Positions 34,790-47,545 of a stretch of DNA of 64,000 nt are shown one piece after another. The stretch spans positions 26,045 to 90,044 of the forward strand of contig FWCC01000022.1 of assembly GCA_900169235.1 (NCBI GenBank). Reading direction: 5' to 3'. Numbering within the stretch: the first letter of the stretch is position 1; the number at the start of each line of letters is the position of its first letter. Origin of the DNA: Zarea fungicola (taxonomy: Eukaryota > Ascomycota > Sordariomycetes > Hypocreales > Cordycipitaceae). The notes under the pieces are model-generated. The model searched no databases. It was not told the DNA's origin and was given only the letters and a program-made list of their open reading frames with translations. The position numbers were made by a program, and so were the translations under genes.

Positions 34790-35258
34790 GGCATCTTCCA
34801 CAGATCCACGCCGCTGCCTTACATTCCTTCCCGTCATCTCATAGGCTTTAGACTTTCGTATTCACAGGAGAATATTCAAGATTAAAACATGCATTAAATC
34901 GAGGCCGCTCTCGCTATTCTGTTTCATATATTGCATGTAATTAATTGCCAAAGCCCGTCGGTGTGTGTCGTTAGCGAGCCTCAACCTGTTAACTCTATAT
35001 TCAGCAGGATCGGAGTAGAGGTTGAACCGGCAGTGGAAGTCAACATTGGAGTCGAGTTTGGACTAATCGTCTCGGCCTGTCCTCCCAGTAGGAGGCTTGT
35101 TTTTTTCTTTTCTGCCCAAACTTCTTTTCTCCTCTTCTGTTTAGAGCATTTTCCAGGGTAGACTAGACTATTCGCTGTTGAAATATAAACATTAATCTTA
35201 TCCATGTCCGCTGTGTTTCTGTAGTTGACAGTAACAGTGGTCCTTAAAAACAAGGTGA
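34790..35258. other. Intergenic between convergent genes
   Basis: 3' flanks of the P450 and the S8 protease. No coding signal. Confidence 0.5.
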
Positions 35259-38009
35259 CTACTGTTCTATAATCTTTCTCAATCTCTCAACTATGTCATC
35301 GTCAGTATATCCCTTGGCTACTCGCCCGTCCCAGTATGTCCATGGCTGGATATATCGGCACTTGCCCACGGATGGCGCGATTTTGTCGAAGATGCGCCTC
35401 ATGCAGGCGGCTGAGCACAGCGTCCTTTCGCGCTCTCCATTAAAGTCTATCATCCTGTGACGCACAATCTCAATTATGTTGGCCGCAATGGCGGCAGCTA
35501 TTGGAGTGCAGTACGATGTCCCGGACACGTACACATTGGGCATGTCCGCCACCCCGCGGTACTCTTCCATCTCGATGTCGTATCCCAATGTGCCGTAGAA
35601 CTCATTCTTGCCCATCGGCGGGTTCATGCCGTGCACGTCTCCATTGCCATCGGTGGCGTGAACGGCGATGACGCCGGGGCAGCTTGCCATCCAGGATGCC
35701 TTGCTGTTCGCGCCGTCATTGCGGCCGGCCGCTGCAAAAACAATGGTTGGCAAGGTGGATTGGACACCTGGATAGACTGCCTTGGCCAGGGCCGCCTCGA
35801 TGCCGTGATGCCAGTTGCCGATGCAAATGGACAGGTTTATGATATGAACTTTACATATTTGCACAGCCCAATTGATCGCCTACCCAATTCCACGTAGACG
35901 CTATCCATTAGCACTGATTGGGGGGGGAGGGAGCTTGGCACGGGTTTGCTCGTTGGCTATCATATGATATGCCGCTGAAGAAAAATAGACTCACCCTACA
36001 TATTCCGTTGATGCTCTCCTCGGATAGCACCGCGCTATTTGTGACCTTGGCGATGTATATCTTGGCCGTCGGTGCCGCCTGAAGAATTAGCTTTGTAATA
36101 AGGGTGCCATGGCCGACGTTGTCATCGCAATCCTGGTGATTCTGGGAAGAGAAGTTGATTACTTCCACTATTCGTTTGTCTTCAATGTATCTTTCTATGT
36201 CAGGATCCTGGCGGCAGATACCGCTGTCGATGATTGCAATGCGGACATCGTCGCCTCTGTACCCTGGCAGAGCTCTCCGCGTCGGCTCGGTGAGTGGCAT
36301 AACATGTGCTTTGGTGAACCGGCGCAAGTATTTCATGAAGTCTCGTGCGGATTCGCTACCAAGTCAACAATGGGACACAATAAAGCTACCGAGTGGCCGC
36401 CCGGTGAAGCCGGTATAACTAACCTGTATTTCCCTTCAGTCGAGCTACGCTCTGTTTGGGGGTATATAGGAACAGGGACACTGAGAGAAGACTGCTCGCC
36501 TCCATATCTCATGGGTTTTTCGGATTTGCCCAAGTCGCCATAATCACGTAGTGGCTGTACAATCTTTTCTATGATGTATTCTTTCCGTCTCCCATGACGA
36601 CCGTTGCCCCCGTGACCGAAGCTGGGCTTTGAGTTGAGGCAGGCCAAGATGGCCTGATTGTACAGCGTCTCAGACTTTCTGAACCCAGCGCTCTCGGTCC
36701 TGTTGATTAAATCCAGTCGGAATTCTTCGGGAGAAGCGCGTTTGTCGCACTGTGGGAACTCTATTGCCTCCCAAAGGTACATTTCGAGCAACAGCTTTCC
36801 GAATACTAGCAGCTGCGGGTCACAGCCTAAATCTGAACCGTAATCAGCATCCCGCTCCCCGTTTAGCGGGACCGTGAGATATACTTCGGTTGCGCTCAGT
36901 ATCTTCTCCGTCCCGCCATGTTGTAGGAAGTAGAGCGCAGCATCAAATTCAGTGGCGCGGCTCCAGTGCGCCAGCGTCGAGTCGTCCGTGGAGAAGTGGT
37001 ATAGAGACTGGGCCAAATTCATCAAAAGCTTATCTCTCTGAACACCAGTCAAGGCTTTGGAGCGGTCAAATGAGAGTTTGCGAGCTGCAGGTCTCCTATC
37101 GAGGAGGTCAGTTAAGCGTAGCGTCGGGGCCGCAGATCCATCTGCCCGTCGGCGAGCTTCAACTTGAATATTGGTTGAATGACCCGACGGAGGCGCGCGT
37201 GGGAGTATATCTATGTGCTTCAAAACCAAGCAATCATTATGCAACTCTGCATCGTGAATGGACTGACAGAGCGGCCTGCATAGTGGCTGCGATTGCAGGT
37301 TTCTATAAAAGTATCAGTACAAGGTATTTTCATGTGACGGGCAGATTGCTAGCTAAATATTTTCAATAAAAGAATAGAAGTGAATCCAGCGACTTTGACA
37401 CAGGAAAGACTTTTGTGATGTAGAGACTTACTGCACTCCGACACCCGTGCTTTGTGTCCACTGCTGTGGCTTCCAGTTGTGTCTGGACGAGAGGTAGAAC
37501 TCAAAACCGGCATCACTACTAGGATCACTGTTGTACAAAGCACCATTCAATCTTAACCTTAGGCAATGGAATCCCTCGTCACACCCTTGCAGCTGCTGTG
37601 TCAGAGTACAGAGCAACGATCGCAGCTTCTCGTGGACGCCAGGGTCCTCTACTGTCCGAGAAACACCACTGCTTGCAGCCTGTTCTCGCTCGATATCGTT
37701 TCTCATAATTTGAGTGTCAATTAATTCAGCAGTCGTCTGGTTGCAGATGGAATCAGTTAAATTGCCCACTACTGGATCCGAGTTCCGATTCCCTCCGCTC
37801 CATTCCACCCCGGCGTCCAAGTCCGCCAGCAAGGCATCTATGCTGCCGTATTGGAGAGACAAAAGGGACAGGACACAACTTTCAATGATAAGAGTGCTTT
37901 CGTACGAAGCTAAGAGATTGGGCTCTGCCGGGTTTGAGTACCTAAGCGGCCGCGAAATTGTTTCATCAGCGGAGACATGCGATCCATTCATGCTAACCTG
38001 AGCCGCCAT
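35259..38009 (-). CDS. Subtilisin-like (S8) protease with large helical N-terminal region
   Basis: Four exons (37432-38009, 36424-37302, 35995-36355, 35259-35879) close to 812 residues from ATG 38009. The C-terminal 290 residues are an S8 peptidase with catalytic Asp (VRIAIIDSGI, about 527), His (NVGHGTLI, about 567) and Ser (YVSGTSYCTPIAAAI, about 727). No signal peptide or classical pro-domain is present, so it acts inside the cell. The N-terminal half is helical, with LCRPLCQSIHDAELHNDC and LLVFGKLLLEMYLWEAIEFP segments like the DUF7580-type region of fungal cell-fate proteins. Known biology: in Podospora, HET-Q2, an S8 protease, cleaves the gasdermin HET-Q1 made by the adjacent gene. The divergent gene at 38775 is a gasdermin candidate, so this is its likely protease. 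Confidence 0.88.
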
Positions 38010-38774
38010 GATAATATGAATATGAGAGAAAGTAGGCAATTTCAGTCGCACCCAAGATGAAACCTGATAGAGGCTGGAGAGCAGCTAAGGGGCGGTACCG
38101 CCACACAATATAAGTTCCCCAATCAATGGCAGCGCCAATAGTTTAGTCACGCCCCCAGCGGCTGGCAGGCAATAATATCAGCAGTACATCCACACATCCC
38201 TCCCCTCCAATTTCCATTACTTTTCCTGCAGCTATCAAGCCGGGCCTTGGAGAAAGCACCAAGGAAGAATGTCAAGCAGAAGCCTTGGATTGTGTTCGTA
38301 GGTAATGCATCTCTGTAGCTTCAGGCATAGAGCCCCTAAACGCTCTTTTCGTGTAAGAAACAAATGAAGCAATGTCCTCAGTCGCGGAGTGTTTATCCCG
38401 ATTGTGTATTCTTTCCCCTCCCATATTCCTTGCTGCGAGTGCGAACCACCCCTCCTTTGCTACCCTGTCCGCTGCCTTCGTGACTAAAGTATGCCGTGTA
38501 ACGTCGGGTCTCACAGTTGGACGACGCAAAGCGCGGATGTGAGTCGCCCGCCTCACTTCCCTGGGCTGCATGAATGAGTTGTCCTGCATGCTGTGTCACT
38601 CCAGCCCCAATTGCGTGCGGAATAGATGAATTATCTAGTTCTTTAATTACAAATCTATCACAATTGAGGCTACGGAAATTAAAAGCCGACGAGAATATTT
38701 TCTCTTACGAACACTGGCCTTGTATCTGTTGCCTTCTGGAACATACCACAAACGAGTTGATTGCTCCTGTTGAA
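38010..38774. promoter_or_regulatory. Divergent promoter region of protease and gasdermin-like gene
   Basis: 765 bp separate the two start codons. An in-frame upstream extension of the gasdermin-like ORF to 38574 reads as non-coding (Cys-rich, no pattern), so I treat it as leader. No defined operator was recognised. Confidence 0.45.
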
Positions 38775-39587
38775 ATGAGTACCGGTGTTCCAGAATACCA
38801 TATCCTCGGGCCCTGCGTCGAAGCTGACAAGCTCTTAATCGGCCACATATTTAGTAGCTTCACCCGCCTTGATGTACTCAACAAAGAACTGGGAGCAGCT
38901 CTAGATTTTGGCGAGCATCGCTTTCAAGAATATCAAGAGCGGGATGTTGAAGTTGTGCAAGATGTGGAGTACGCTGGCAAGGGTGCCTTTATGGCAGGAA
39001 TTCGCGCTGAGGCTGTTGGGAGTAGGCGTCAAAAAATGAGCCTCATTGCCCCCTTCCTAACAACACGATGGATTGAAGCGACACCGGAAGACTACACCAC
39101 GGCTGTAGAGCGCTCTGCCAGAGTCCGCGACTTTTGGGAGAAGTTTCCTAACAGGCCCGTTTATATGGTCACCGGAATGAAAACCTGCGAAGAAAAGACC
39201 ATCTACGCAACAACGGGCAATACACAGGGATTGAAGGCAAATGTTGAGATGGGTGCCTCCGGAGTCTCCGTTGGGCCGATGTGCAGCTTGGTGCGGACTG
39301 TGGCCACCGTGCAGAAGGGAACACGACAAAAGGCATCCATTGTGGCAATCAGGGTTTCTATTCTCAGACAGAACCGCCGCAGCGGCATATTTGCTCTGAG
39401 TCGGGGCCCAGAGGTGGTAGGCGCACCTGATGGCCACGGCCAACTGGTGGAGGCGTCCACTTTGGGACGTGGGACGCGGCCGCTTGACTTTGAGGTTGTC
39501 GGGCAAACATCCGCTTTGGACGAAATAGATACTGAAAGGGTTACAACGCTTTTGGATACAGTTTGGATCAAGCCAGAAGGTGTGTGA
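38775..39587 (+). CDS. Gasdermin-like (HET-Q1/RCD-1 type) candidate
   Basis: 270 residues from ATG 38775, single exon, the usual size of fungal gasdermin-like proteins. Supporting pattern: alternating amphipathic strands, a segment NRPVYMVTGMKTCEEKTIY followed by VEMGASGVSVG and a long strand ASIVAIRVSILR, and a short C-terminal tail that in the family is removed by a protease. No transmembrane helix, signal peptide or enzyme motif. In the family, cleavage frees the N-terminal part to form membrane pores and kill the cell during non-self recognition. The head-to-head S8 protease gene 765 bp away is the typical partner. Homology is by pattern and context only; a profile search could reject it. 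No disrupting lesion is visible. Confidence 0.58.
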   Translation: MSTGVPEYHILGPCVEADKLLIGHIFSSFTRLDVLNKELGAALDFGEHRFQEYQERDVEVVQDVEYAGKGAFMAGIRAEAVGSRRQKMSLIAPFLTTRWIEATPEDYTTAVERSARVRDFWEKFPNRPVYMVTGMKTCEEKTIYATTGNTQGLKANVEMGASGVSVGPMCSLVRTVATVQKGTRQKASIVAIRVSILRQNRRSGIFALSRGPEVVGAPDGHGQLVEASTLGRGTRPLDFEVVGQTSALDEIDTERVTTLLDTVWIKPEGV

Positions 39588-40327
39588 GTGGATTTGGGCA
39601 GCTGCATTTTACAGTCTTCCATCAAGAGGCTGAGGACAGCCATCAGACACGATGGGTGCGGTGGTAGAGCCACAAATGTTCATGACGATTATCTGACCGA
39701 AGTGAGGCAACTTACGTGGCACTGATTCATGCATGCATATATATGGAAGGGGGCGTCCCGCACACGGCTCGTCTCGCTTCCACCCCTCTTTCTCGGCGAC
39801 CAAACGAAGCAATATGATTCCAACAATAAGGGTGGTGTGGAGTTGAGTCTACCCAGTAGAATCAGAAACAGGTATGTCGGCTGACGGCAGGCGACCTGAC
39901 TGAGTCTTTTCCTTGTAAAAGTATTGTAGCAGGGCATCGTGTATCCTCTTGCCTGACTTGCCAAAGTCAGAAATCTAATTTGTTCGGTACTTGCATCTCA
40001 TAATGGCCAGATATTTATAGGCTCGCCACTGTCTTATTAATATTTCAAGTTATCAAGTTGCAGGAGGATGACTGGGATGGGCGAGCAATCTGCGGCGCTA
40101 TGATCCAGCCAGGCTGGCTGATTCGCACTAGTCTGTGTAGCATGCCGCTCTTGAATCACCTGTCACGCTGCCTTAAGGCCAATGTGCAGCTGCGTAACCC
40201 TAATGGGCGCTTCCTTCCTAGATGTACATGTATCTACCACGGCACCCCCTCACCCCCTGGCATGCTATTCTGTCTTTTCCTCCCTCATCCACAACAGCGC
40301 GCTACTCTACCTACCGAGCATCGCGCG
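39588..40327. other. Intergenic
   Basis: Short ORFs on both strands with no domain. It presumably contains the promoter of the C2H2 protein at 40328. Confidence 0.45.
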
Positions 40328-42297
40328 ATGGATCCACAGGAATTGCACTCCATCTCTACACTAGTCCGTGATTGTATCGATTTCTTCGATGAATGCAACC
40401 AAACGGCGCTTCGCATTCCCAGACAGCAAAGACTGGACCTGGCAGCCCAGCAGCGATATCTACGACTCTGGGCAAAAACCTTTCAAGTATTCGACCAAGG
40501 AGATATCTGCCTAGACAGGCAGCTTGACACCTCCTGTAACCTCTGGCGTAATCTCATTGTTGCGCATTTTGAACACATTCTCAAAAACCTGCTAACTAGT
40601 GAGTTTTCCTCGGTTAGCAAACTTGAAACTGAAAAATGGCTAATTTAATTCCCACACAAAAGTTGCTGGCTCGATACCGAACGGACAGAATACCAACACA
40701 GCCGCCCTCAACGGCTGCAATGGTCTTGACGATTGCAGCATTCTCAACGATTGCAGATTGCCTATTAGTCAGATAGAAAAGTCGATTCTTAAACTAAGAG
40801 AAGTTGCGAGCCTTCTACTTTACCCGACAGAGAGTGGTCTTGCTCGGAGAGTTGCCAGCTTCCGGCAGGTGTTTGACGATGGCTCCCGTAACATTCTGGC
40901 GCGTAACATGGTCCAGGATCAGTATCCTCAACTGCTTCCAAAGCGGCGTATAATGCGCCATGATGTGAAGTTTAAGGAAGGATCCATAGCACGCAACCCA
41001 AGGACCCCATACGATACGGATTCACATTTCTCTGCCCATGAGAAATCTGTTGGCGTGCTCAAGGCCCTGGCTGATGCTGTTCTGTTCAGACATTATCGCA
41101 TACTATACGAGAGAAAGGTTAGGGCGAGAGGGAATGATCCAACAATACCAAACAACATCCCGAAGTTATTACTGTCGCTACACGGCCAATTGCCCAATAC
41201 ACCCAAATACGCACACAATGCCGTGCAGAGTCTGGAGATTGCACTAGCATCATCAGAGGTAACGAATACCGAGACTTTGCGGTATCCTTCTCCACCAAGT
41301 TTTAGACTCGGGGAAAAAAAGGCAAAATGCCCAGTGTGCCACCGAATACTCGGTGTCGACACGTTCAAAGGGGACAAGTGGATGTAAGTAGCCTATGGTC
41401 GCCCATTCCACAAGAAATGTGTGACAGGGGTACTTTTCTTTTCTTTTCTTTTTCTTTTTGGCTAACATTGATAGATCTCACCTCTACGAAGATATACAGC
41501 CATATGTCTGCATCGATGAGAACTGCCTTGGGAGTGGCAATCCTCGATACTTCGCTACACGTGACCCATGGAGGGACCACATGCGGACAAGGCACGGCAT
41601 GCAATGGCTCGATTATGTACAGGAATCTTTGCAGTGGGTTTGCCCAGTCTGCCGTGACATGTCTACTTCAGAGTTTGCCTCGAAGCAGTTGGCCGAAAAG
41701 GATCTCAAGCAGCACATGCTCGATATGCATTCCACACAGGAGAATGAGCGGTACAAATGCGCCATCCAAGTGAGCATCGTTACTTACTATAGACCGCAAC
41801 ACACATGTTTTATTTGTAGAGCTTGCTATCCCGAAGAAGAGACTGATACTCCTCTGCAAGGGAACTCTTCGGCGGCAACAGCCAGCAAGAAATCGCTGGA
41901 TACTGAAGCCAGGAGACGAGCAGAAAACTGTCTAGCCGGCCACTTGCGATACCTTGCCTTTTCGTTTGCCATAAACCTCATTGACGAAGATGGGGGTTAT
42001 CTGCTGGACTCACAGCCACGCAAAAAGAGCATCGGAACCTCGACGCCTGCAATTTGGATGGTGCCGCGGGACAAACCGCCTTCGTATCAACCCAATGATG
42101 ACAGCCCTCATTCGGTGTATCCAAATAACTGCAGTGCGAATGTATTTTTGAGTAATAAGCCACTCCAGTCGCACAAGAAGCGGCACAGTGTGTCGAACGC
42201 CGCCCGCAAAGGTATGAAGCGCATCTTCGGTCTGCCTAGTCAGTCTGGGCGAGAACCAAAGAATGTCGAAGTGGCAGATTCGAAATGGAAATCTTAA
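40328..42297 (+). CDS. Fungal C2H2-type (AcuF-like) zinc-finger protein
   Basis: Exons 40328-40598, 40663-41383 and 41475-42297 give 604 residues. The N-terminal 90 residues are helical (DPQELHSISTLVRDCIDFFD). Cys/His pairs appear late: CPVCHRIL, CIDENCLG with HMRTRHG, WVCPVCRD with HMLDMH, and CFICRACYP. This is the architecture of a widespread fungal group annotated as oxidoreductase acuF-like C2H2 proteins, of unknown role, often found near cell-death or HET genes. The C-terminal tail is basic and Ser-rich. Position directly downstream of the protease/gasdermin-like pair may be coincidence. Confidence 0.72.
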
Positions 42298-43597
42298 GAA
42301 AAGAAACCACGGAATTCTACCGTGAAACACTTGGGTCATCTCCCTTAGTTTGGGGTTTTCTTTTTGTTGCTTTCTGTTGGCTCGGTCTCGTGTAGTTGTA
42401 GCAAGAGAATGACTGATTTCCAGTCAAGGTTGCCATGACAACATGCCGCTCATGAATCGTCGTAATGGTCAAGACAATTCGAGGGTAACATAATATCCGC
42501 TGCTAAGCTAGGTGAGCGGTGTTACAAACGCTACCGCACAGAACGCGGGCAGTGCTAGGCCGCCTGCAGGACCACGTCAATGTCCCGATTAGGACACGAG
42601 GTCGCGTGATGGCTCATTAGGTCATTGAGATGATCCAGCTACGAGGGATCATCAGGATCATTAGGATCATTAGATGATCCTTATGATCTGGTAAAATAAT
42701 AGAGAGGTAAACTAGTATATTAAGGAAGGAGGAACACAGCTAGTCTAGCTAGTCTAGCTAGTCTAGATATCTATTGATTAATTCAAGTAATAGTTTTATT
42801 ATTAAAGGTACAGTCTCTTGATAATAGTTACATAAAAACACTATTTAATATAGCCCAACTTACTTTAGAGCATACCCTAACCATTACTTACGTCAATTAC
42901 GCCATTATTCCAGTGAGCACCTACATAGAATGTGGTGGGTATCACATGTAGTGTAATTTTCGTCCAGCGGTTATATCTCGGCGCATAGCGCATTATGGTG
43001 CCCTGCGTAGCTGAAGTAGGTAGTTGATGGCAGTACAAGAACAAAACCAGCTGCACCAGCTCGGTCCAATTCCAGGTCCTTGCTACTTCGACGCCCTCAG
43101 GTATATAGAGACTCAGCGTGACGTTACGTCGAAAAGACAACGTAGGCAAAGAGACAAGGGCTGTCGGCTCTCCGCTGCGGTGCATTCTAGATGGATGCAC
43201 TGTAAACAAAGTTCCTCCGCAGGTTGGTAAATCCTCCGACGGGTTTCGCCGCCAAATGAACCAAAGTACCAATTGCCGCAAGGATTCTTTATTTGACAAG
43301 TCGGTCAACTTATTCCGGCCTTGGGGGGACCGATGCGTAAATTTCGTAATAACTGCAAACTCTCGAAGAAGACGGTCCTACACCGAGAAATCCCGCCGCG
43401 AGATATCCCGGCATTTGCCTGCGGATAGTCACTAGGCCGGTCAAATATTTACCACAATTCCACAAGTACACAATAAATAAATTTTATAACTGCAGTTGTT
43501 GAACTAAACAGTGTCGCAGTTTTCAAGTATTCAAATATTACATGTTACTTTCCTTCGCCGTGTGGCGATAGTGGGTTCTTCACCCAGCCTGACGCAA
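42298..43597. other. Repeat-bearing intergenic, possible transposon remnant
   Basis: 1.3 kb. From 42500 to 42870 it is repetitive: ggatcatta units (42646-42680), agctagtct units (42738-42766) and AT-rich stretches, suggestive of a degraded LTR or other element, though no ends were found. A minus ORF of 143 codons (42877-43308) lacks any family signature. The right 200 bp should hold the monooxygenase promoter. Confidence 0.4.
42738..42766. repeat. 9-bp tandem repeat, three units
   Basis: Three copies of agctagtct followed by a partial ag. Short, probably slippage-generated. Confidence 0.8.
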
Positions 43598-45670
43598 ATG
43601 GAGAAAACTCAAGTCATCATTGTCGGCGCTGGTCCTGCAGGACTTTGTCTTGCTCTAGCTCTGGCCAAGTTTCAAGTAAAGGTTAGTTTGCAATCTAGGA
43701 AGCCGTTTTGATGTATTATCATTTTCCTTCAAGAAGGACCAAATAAAACACCAAAGGAGGCTAATACTTGTACCAGTCCGTTTTGTTGGAGAAAGAGACC
43801 GAAGTACCAACAGATCCGAGGGGTGTATACCTGACAGGAGATGCTGTGAGAATTCTATATGACCTGGGGTTAGGGGACAGGATATCCTACATTGGGCATG
43901 GTACGCTCCGCTCCCTCGCCGAATAGTAGAGGCGGGCATCAGCTAACCAAATTATTGAACAGATGTCTACCAAATTAAGTTTCATCAAACCTCTTTCAGC
44001 ACCAAGCCTATGTTTTCTCTCAATATGAGCACATCCAACGCGCTCCAGCAAGCTGTTCAGGAGGGAATTCTACAAATACAACCTCGACTCGGTAAGCAAC
44101 CACCACCATGGTTTTTCCGTGTCAGGCAACCTGTAGCTAACATGCCATAGAAAGCACATTGAGAGAACAGGTCGAGGTGTCACCGTTTGCCGACTTGCGC
44201 ACCGGATGTACAGTGACGGAACAACTGGCAGAAGATCCACCAGCCGTTACCTATACCGATTCCCAAAATACAGTACGTTCAATCACTGGCCAATGGCTCG
44301 TTGGCGCGGATGGCAAGGTCGGGATCGTTAGGAAGCACTTCCTCGAGCCTACCGCGGGGATCAGGCAAGAAGTTGGCAAGTATAGCTATGACGGAACATG
44401 GATTGCAGCGAATTTGAAGATCTCTCTACCAACCCCGCAAACCCACCCACAGTTTCCGCTCTGGGCACTTGGGTACACACCAGAAAGTGTGTATGATCTC
44501 TTCTGGCCAGACGGTTGGCACTTTTGTAGCCCCCCTGGAAAACCAACAGCGGCAGGGAGATTTGGTCCCCATGAAGAAAGGCTCTGGAGACACGAGTTCC
44601 GACAAGACACAACCGCCGATGATCTGGAATCGGAGTCGGCCCTTTGGGAGCACATCATGCCAATGATTACGTTGCAAGGGGATGCGCAAAACGCTTGTGA
44701 TTTTCGCGAACCCGTTCAATATCCACACGATTGCATCACAGTCCTACGCTGCCGCCCCTTCCGATTCACGCACAAGGTCGTAAACCGATGGTTCCACAAG
44801 AAAACAATCCTGATTGGAGATGCAGCGCATGTCTTTCCCCCATTTGCCGGGCAAGGCATTGCCAGTGGTTTGCGAGATGCGCATCAATTGGCCTGGCGAC
44901 TCTCTTTGCTTGTTCAATCCGACTCGCTCAATCCACGTAATTTACCTTGCGCCGAGCATCTTTTAGGGTCGTGGTCTCGCGAGAGACGAAGTAGCGTCGA
45001 CGATGCCGCTTTTTTCTCGACAATCATCGGACAGCTTTGCAACGATCAACCGACAGTATGGATGCGATTCCTTCTCGCTGTGAAGACAAACCTGGATAGA
45101 TTCCCCTGGTTGTCGCACATGCTAGATCCCATGGTGCAGAAGGAGCGCCAGGGCTTCGCCGGTGTGCCAGATGGGTTTTTCGCAAAAGAATATAACGGCG
45201 GCGTTCGAATGGCGCAGATAATTCTACGATCGTCTTCCACGAAGAAACTGGTTCTATCTGATTTCATTCTGAGCAACTCGCCGACAGCCTTCACAATTGT
45301 CGCCATCACAGACGGTAATGACACCGCGCTGAAGTACAATCAGCTTAGAAAAGCCATCAGTGACGCAGCTCTGCCTGAGACTGCATTGACTAAAGATTCA
45401 ATTGTGTTCTATCGTCCGACAGCAACAATCAAGGAGGATCATTGTCTTGATGACACCGAATGCATCGAAATCTACTCTCCGTGTGACTTGGACCCTGCAT
45501 CGCCAGAGTACGCGCGATGTGGTGGCTACGATGCACAGGCATACATTGACCGCCTTGGGAGGTCAACTCAGTTTGCAATTATTCGCGCAGATCTATTCAT
45601 TTTTGCTTGTGTCAAAGACTACACTCAGCTGTGCCACTGTCTGTCGCTTCTGAAACAACAATTGCGATAA
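43598..45670 (+). CDS. FAD-dependent aromatic monooxygenase (phenol hydroxylase/MhpA type)
   Basis: Four exons (43598-43681, 43777-43900, 43963-44091, 44151-45670) close to 618 residues. The dinucleotide fold VIIVGAGPAGLCLALALA is at residues 7-24, and the second FAD motif ILIGDAAHVFPPFAGQGI is near 335, followed by SGLRDAHQLAWRL. Middle motif WLVGADGKVGIVRK corresponds to the DG motif. These group A flavoprotein hydroxylases use NAD(P)H and O2 to add a hydroxyl ortho to an existing one, making catechols. In this block it would supply the catechol for the extradiol dioxygenase at 52819. The C-terminal 150 residues form the thioredoxin-like tail seen in phenol hydroxylase relatives. Confidence 0.92.
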
Positions 45671-46084
45671 GTTGACGCTCGGCTCTCGCTGTAACACTGA
45701 AGACGGCAATAGTGTTTGAGTCTGCAGATTAGCTTATAAAATTGGGTGTATCCTATTTAGTCTACCATTGGGAAATAATAATAAAAATAGTGTTAGCCCG
45801 TGTTCAATGTATTTCAAATAGAACACTTTGTGTCAAGTGCGAAACCCCGTCATGGTGGTTTGAATTCACCTACTAACCAAGTGTCAGGGCACAGATGAAG
45901 GTATCACCGGAGCCTGACAATAGAGGGCATGTAGTAAAGGACTAGGTATATAGATCTAGGCTAGCTTTGACCTTAATATGAGAAGCCAATAATGACTCCT
46001 TTAGCTATATAGGACGTACCTGCACATATCGTGAATACAAGCATTCTAAAGCCCTTTACACCAAGATACATGCTATGTGGTACG
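45671..46084. other. Intergenic between convergent genes
   Basis: 3' flanks of the monooxygenase and the lipocalin-like gene; no coding signal. Confidence 0.5.
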
Positions 46085-46677
46085 TCAACCGTTAAAGTCA
46101 TAAACAATCACGACGGTCGTCATCCCTCCCTTTTCAACGGCAATTCGCTTAATCAATCTCCGAACCCCCCCAACAAGCGTAAACCCCAAAATTTCATTCG
46201 CTACCCAATCCTTTCCCTTGATATAGGTATGAACCAGGTATTCCCCATTTGGCCCCCCGGCCTGAGACTCGTTGACCCAATCTTGGCCTAGAAATGCATC
46301 ATCAATCTCGCTTGCATTGACCCAACGACTTTGAAATGTAATGGCCCCAAAAAGATCATCGGTCCTTTCTCGCTTTACAGAGTCCAACTTGCGGTTGTCA
46401 TCGTCGCCTTTGATACTACCTGCCGTCTGGCCAATGTCAATGTGTGTGACGCCATCCGCCACGTATTGTTTAATATAGAGATTCAAAGATACCATGGACA
46501 ACGTTTTGCGCTTTATCCAGTCGATCCCCTGTAGCGCCAAGACGGCATCGGTATCACCACTGAGACCCTTGTTCTGCCATGCTGTTAGATGAACTGTCTG
46601 CAGAAGTAAGCTTGGAGGCTTACCAGAGTCCAGTGGCCAGAAATATCCTTAATGGTAATGGAAGTTGGAGCAGCCAT
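46085..46677 (-). CDS. Fungal lipocalin-like protein
   Basis: Two exons (46624-46677, 46085-46573) give 180 residues starting MAAPTSITIKDISGHWTLNK. The DISGHWTLNKGLSGDTDAVL start, the LALQGIDWIKRK block, the VTHIDIGQTA strand and the final VVIVYDF are a recurrent pattern in uncharacterised ascomycete proteins predicted to be small beta barrels of the lipocalin/calycin type. Such barrels bind hydrophobic ligands. In this block it could carry or sequester an aromatic intermediate, which is inference. Cytosolic, no signal peptide. Confidence 0.78.
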
Positions 46678-47545
46678 TCTGGTTTCGCAAAAGAAAATTC
46701 GATTACGAATGAAAATAAAAACGATTTGAGACCCAGAATGTAAATTTTAGAAGATATTGCAAACAGACAGTGCTTTGTCGGTTCCGGTTGCAGTCCCAAG
46801 ATGCTGTTGGAACATCAACTCGTACCGCATGACGCGTTTAATAGTTGTTTTTGACCAAAGGCCGTAAACTCAACATGGAAATCGAGTCTCGGTTTGTGCT
46901 CAACTGGTATTAGGTGCCAGTTACGGATGGATTGATTTCCTCCGTTGCTCTACGAGCACATCGGAGTAATCCAAAGAAGGCTTCGGCACAGTTCCTGTTC
47001 TGCCTCGGGGTAATTCCGCCACATCATTGTAGTATCAAAGTAACCGTGTGTCTGTTTGTCCCTTGCTCGGTCAGACTTTATTCCCGCTTCCGTGTTAAAA
47101 TTAATGATGATTTAGGCACCCGGGCGGCATCGGAGGAGATCAAACATCCGTTCACGAACACCCATCGTATTCATCTACCAAACCTCTAAGTGGTGCGGTT
47201 TAGCGCCCTTTGTTATCCCGCTCGGAGGATCTACAATGTTTCTCTAGAATACTTAGCGTTGAAGCCGCCGTATTCACAGGATCGCATATGTAGACCACGT
47301 AGCAATATTGGCAATGGACCGATGCTCGACCAGAAAACAAACGGCTAGGGACGGTTGGTACTACCCGCAGAGAGCGAGATCGTCGGCCCGGAGGTATTCG
47401 GACGAAAAACATCAACCCAGCATATGCTTGGACATGGAACAGCTAATTTTTATATAAATTCAACATGTCGTTTGAATTATACAACTGGTCTTGCCAATTA
47501 AATCCAAGGAAGATCAACCAATACCTATCGAAAAACCCCATTAAA
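46678..47545. other. Divergent promoter region
   Basis: 868 bp between the lipocalin-like gene and the GST-like gene, which are transcribed away from each other. CGG and CCG triplets occur, as expected for Zn2Cys6 targets, but no clear shared element was found. Confidence 0.4.

Noticed and set aside
38574..38774. N-terminal extension of the gasdermin-like ORF
   Set aside because: Cys-rich, non-protein-like residues; starting at 38775 gives the usual family length.
42877..43308. 143-codon minus-strand ORF
   Set aside because: No family motif, no start context or intron support, and it sits beside degenerate repeats.
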